Positions 8,240 to 9,554 of a stretch of 9,554 nt of DNA are shown one piece after another. Location of the stretch: positions 1 through 9,554 of the forward strand of contig CAZFVA010000055.1 of assembly GCA_964522105.1 (NCBI GenBank). Reading direction: 5' to 3'. This DNA comes from JAGOFO01 sp964522105. GTDB taxonomy: Bacteria > Myxococcota_A > UBA9042 > DTJE01. Below the pieces are notes generated by a model, which searched no databases, was not told the origin of the DNA, and saw only the letters and a list, made by a program, of their open reading frames with translations. Position numbers and translations under genes: made by a program. The stretch's first letter is position 1; every line of letters begins with the position of its first letter.

Positions 8240-8269
8240 TTTACAAAACATCACCGGCAATGATATTGT
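8240..8269 (+). promoter_or_regulatory. Candidate sigma70-type promoter for the membrane SGNH gene
   Basis: TTTACA (8240-8245, five of six -35 bases) and TATTGT (8264-8269, four of six -10 bases) are separated by 18 bases. Transcription would start near 8276, about 20 bases before the proposed TTG start at 8297, which supports that start. Found by eye only. Confidence 0.45.
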
Positions 8270-8296
8270 TATTCATCCTGCGACGGAAAATCCACA

Positions 8297-9554
8297 TTGC
8301 TCCGAGTTCTTAATATCTTTAAATACGATCAGGAAGGGAAGTCACTTCCGGCATTCTGGCGTGTATTTATCATTTGCGTCGTTTTGATCTGGGCCGAAAC
8401 GATTCATCTTCTGCTCAGGGAACTGCCGCCAACGTCACTCCTGTTCGCCATAATGCCGACCGTTTCGGCTTTCTTTCTGGCCGGTTTTGCTTTCGCGATT
8501 TTTAAGCGCAGTTTCTACGCCATCGAACTGGCATGCTGGATTGGAGTGATTGTCCAACTGGTCGTTCGGCAGGTATTGCCGTTTGAATCTTCAATGCCGG
8601 CTCTGATGCTGGTCTGGCTGTCTATTGCAATTATCATGACGCTCGGTCGCCATCGTCTGCTGCGGAGGCCCCGGCCACTTAAGGGCATTCGTGAATATTT
8701 CACCGTTTTACGTGTGTGCGTGATTGTTCTGCTGTTCGCAGAAAGTATCGTTGCATGGGGACAGCCACTACGCGCAAAACCAATAGGATCGCTGGAGAGA
8801 GTCACTGAAGAACCGGCCCCTTTCTCTAAAGAAAAACCGACGTTCCTGACTCTCGGCAGTTCACCGGCAAACCTGGAAATCCTCACCGACCACCCGTTTT
8901 CACGAGTGCTGTCAGAACGCCAGAGTGACATTGCCAACTTTCGCTTTTTCAGGATGGGCGGCGCCGATTCAGCGCATCTGGTAGAGGTTCTGAAGGAAAC
9001 CTACGAATCTCCACGGCCTGTAGACGCAATTATCCTTTACGCCGGATTTCAAGACATCAACATAAGCCCTCTGCAAAGGTACCTTCGCCAGACAAATATG
9101 CTGGAATCCTCAGACCTTGGTCGGGGCATCGTACTCTGGTTCATCCGTGACAGTGCACTTTTCAATTTCCTGCTCAGAGCCGTCAGAACGTTGGAAGTCC
9201 GGGCACCGAGGGACGAGAGTATCGAAAAAGCGCGGAGTGTTCTGGCCGGCTTGAGGCCCAATGTTGAATCCATCATCAAAATGGCCCGTGAGCATGGCGA
9301 CAGCGTTTTTCTAGTCACAATGGTCATGAATCTGAAGAACGTGGCTGACTCAACTGTGTTTTATGTAACCATGATGAACGAGTACTATCGCTCACTGGCC
9401 ACGCGCTATGACAATGTAATTGTTGTGGATTTTGCCCGCGCATTCGAGATTAAGTATCCCGATGGGGCATTGCCGAACGGCGAACCTTTTGAAATGCGAA
9501 ATGATGGTTCTGGACAACCTGGAGATCCGTTCCATCTTGGTCCAGTTGGTCACC
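8297..9554 (+). CDS. Multi-pass membrane protein with C-terminal SGNH/GDSL-like domain (3' partial)
   Basis: The frame is open from the TGA at 8261 to the window end, and TTG at 8297 is the best start: no ATG occurs until over 50 codons later, and a promoter candidate sits just upstream. The ribosome-binding site (GGAAAA) is weak. About five hydrophobic segments are visible (residues about 24-40, 48-69, 76-90, 99-116, 136-154). A soluble domain follows with FLTLGSSPANLEI (Ser188/189, block I position), an AGFQDIN segment (Gly250, Asp253, like block III GxND) and DPFHLGPVGH (Asp410, His413, like block V DxxH), the order of SGNH hydrolases. Block I reads GSS rather than GDS. The soluble domain is probably extracytoplasmic. 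Membrane-linked SGNH proteins often transfer or remove acetyl groups on cell-wall or surface polysaccharides; that role here is inference. The gene continues beyond the window. Confidence 0.78.
   Translation, partial: MLRVLNIFKYDQEGKSLPAFWRVFIICVVLIWAETIHLLLRELPPTSLLFAIMPTVSAFFLAGFAFAIFKRSFYAIELACWIGVIVQLVVRQVLPFESSMPALMLVWLSIAIIMTLGRHRLLRRPRPLKGIREYFTVLRVCVIVLLFAESIVAWGQPLRAKPIGSLERVTEEPAPFSKEKPTFLTLGSSPANLEILTDHPFSRVLSERQSDIANFRFFRMGGADSAHLVEVLKETYESPRPVDAIILYAGFQDINISPLQRYLRQTNMLESSDLGRGIVLWFIRDSALFNFLLRAVRTLEVRAPRDESIEKARSVLAGLRPNVESIIKMAREHGDSVFLVTMVMNLKNVADSTVFYVTMMNEYYRSLATRYDNVIVVDFARAFEIKYPDGALPNGEPFEMRNDGSGQPGDPFHLGPVGH

Noticed and set aside
8135..8296. Possible TPP riboswitch upstream of thiD
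   Set aside because: The conserved CUGAGA and ACCUGAUCUGG-type elements are absent on the minus strand; only a short 6-bp hairpin is present.
8515..8937. A 140-residue minus-strand open frame at the right end
   Set aside because: It is antisense to the membrane/SGNH gene, whose plus frame is open for about 1.25 kb with membrane segments and SGNH-type motifs.

Overview
The window looks like chromosomal sequence from a Gram-negative bacterium, read from a draft or metagenomic assembly. Two 100-base N runs (4499-4598 and 7287-7386) are scaffold gaps. A lipoprotein with an Asp/Val-rich linker, large secreted alpha/beta-hydrolases carrying EF-hand-type calcium loops, and mixed housekeeping genes recall Myxococcota, Bradymonadota and other former Deltaproteobacteria. 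That placement is an inference from protein style; no marker gene in the window settles it.

Layout, left to right: (1) the 3' part of a large extracytoplasmic alpha/beta-hydrolase on + (1-2526); (2) a small cupin on - (2596-2871); (3) NAD-type malic enzyme maeA on +, divergent from the cupin and cut by the first gap (3060-4498); (4) a large esterase-like lipoprotein on -, whose 3' end is lost in the same gap (4599-6985); (5) thiD on -, interrupted only by an artefactual gap (7137-8131); (6) a multi-pass membrane protein with a C-terminal SGNH/GDSL-like domain on +, running off the right edge (8297-9554). Genes 4 and 5 share a strand but are separated by about 150 bases. The cupin/maeA and thiD/SGNH pairs are divergent, gene 1/cupin is convergent, and maeA/lipoprotein is convergent across the gap. 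There is no sign of one shared pathway: malic enzyme and ThiD are housekeeping enzymes placed among envelope and secreted hydrolases.

The most unusual item is the lipoprotein at 4599-6985. The esterase half that carries the GISMG nucleophile elbow comes first, directly after the signal peptide and acidic linker. The half that normally precedes it (LPPDY, LLPG, VVVPDG) comes at the other end, next to the gap. This is either a circularly permuted esterase or a tandem one whose last half lies in the gap, or an assembly error. The second gap is clearly false: identical 55-base sequences flank it, and merging them restores a complete 279-residue ThiD. Two genes appear to start with TTG. No RNA gene, mobile element, CRISPR array or defence system was seen.
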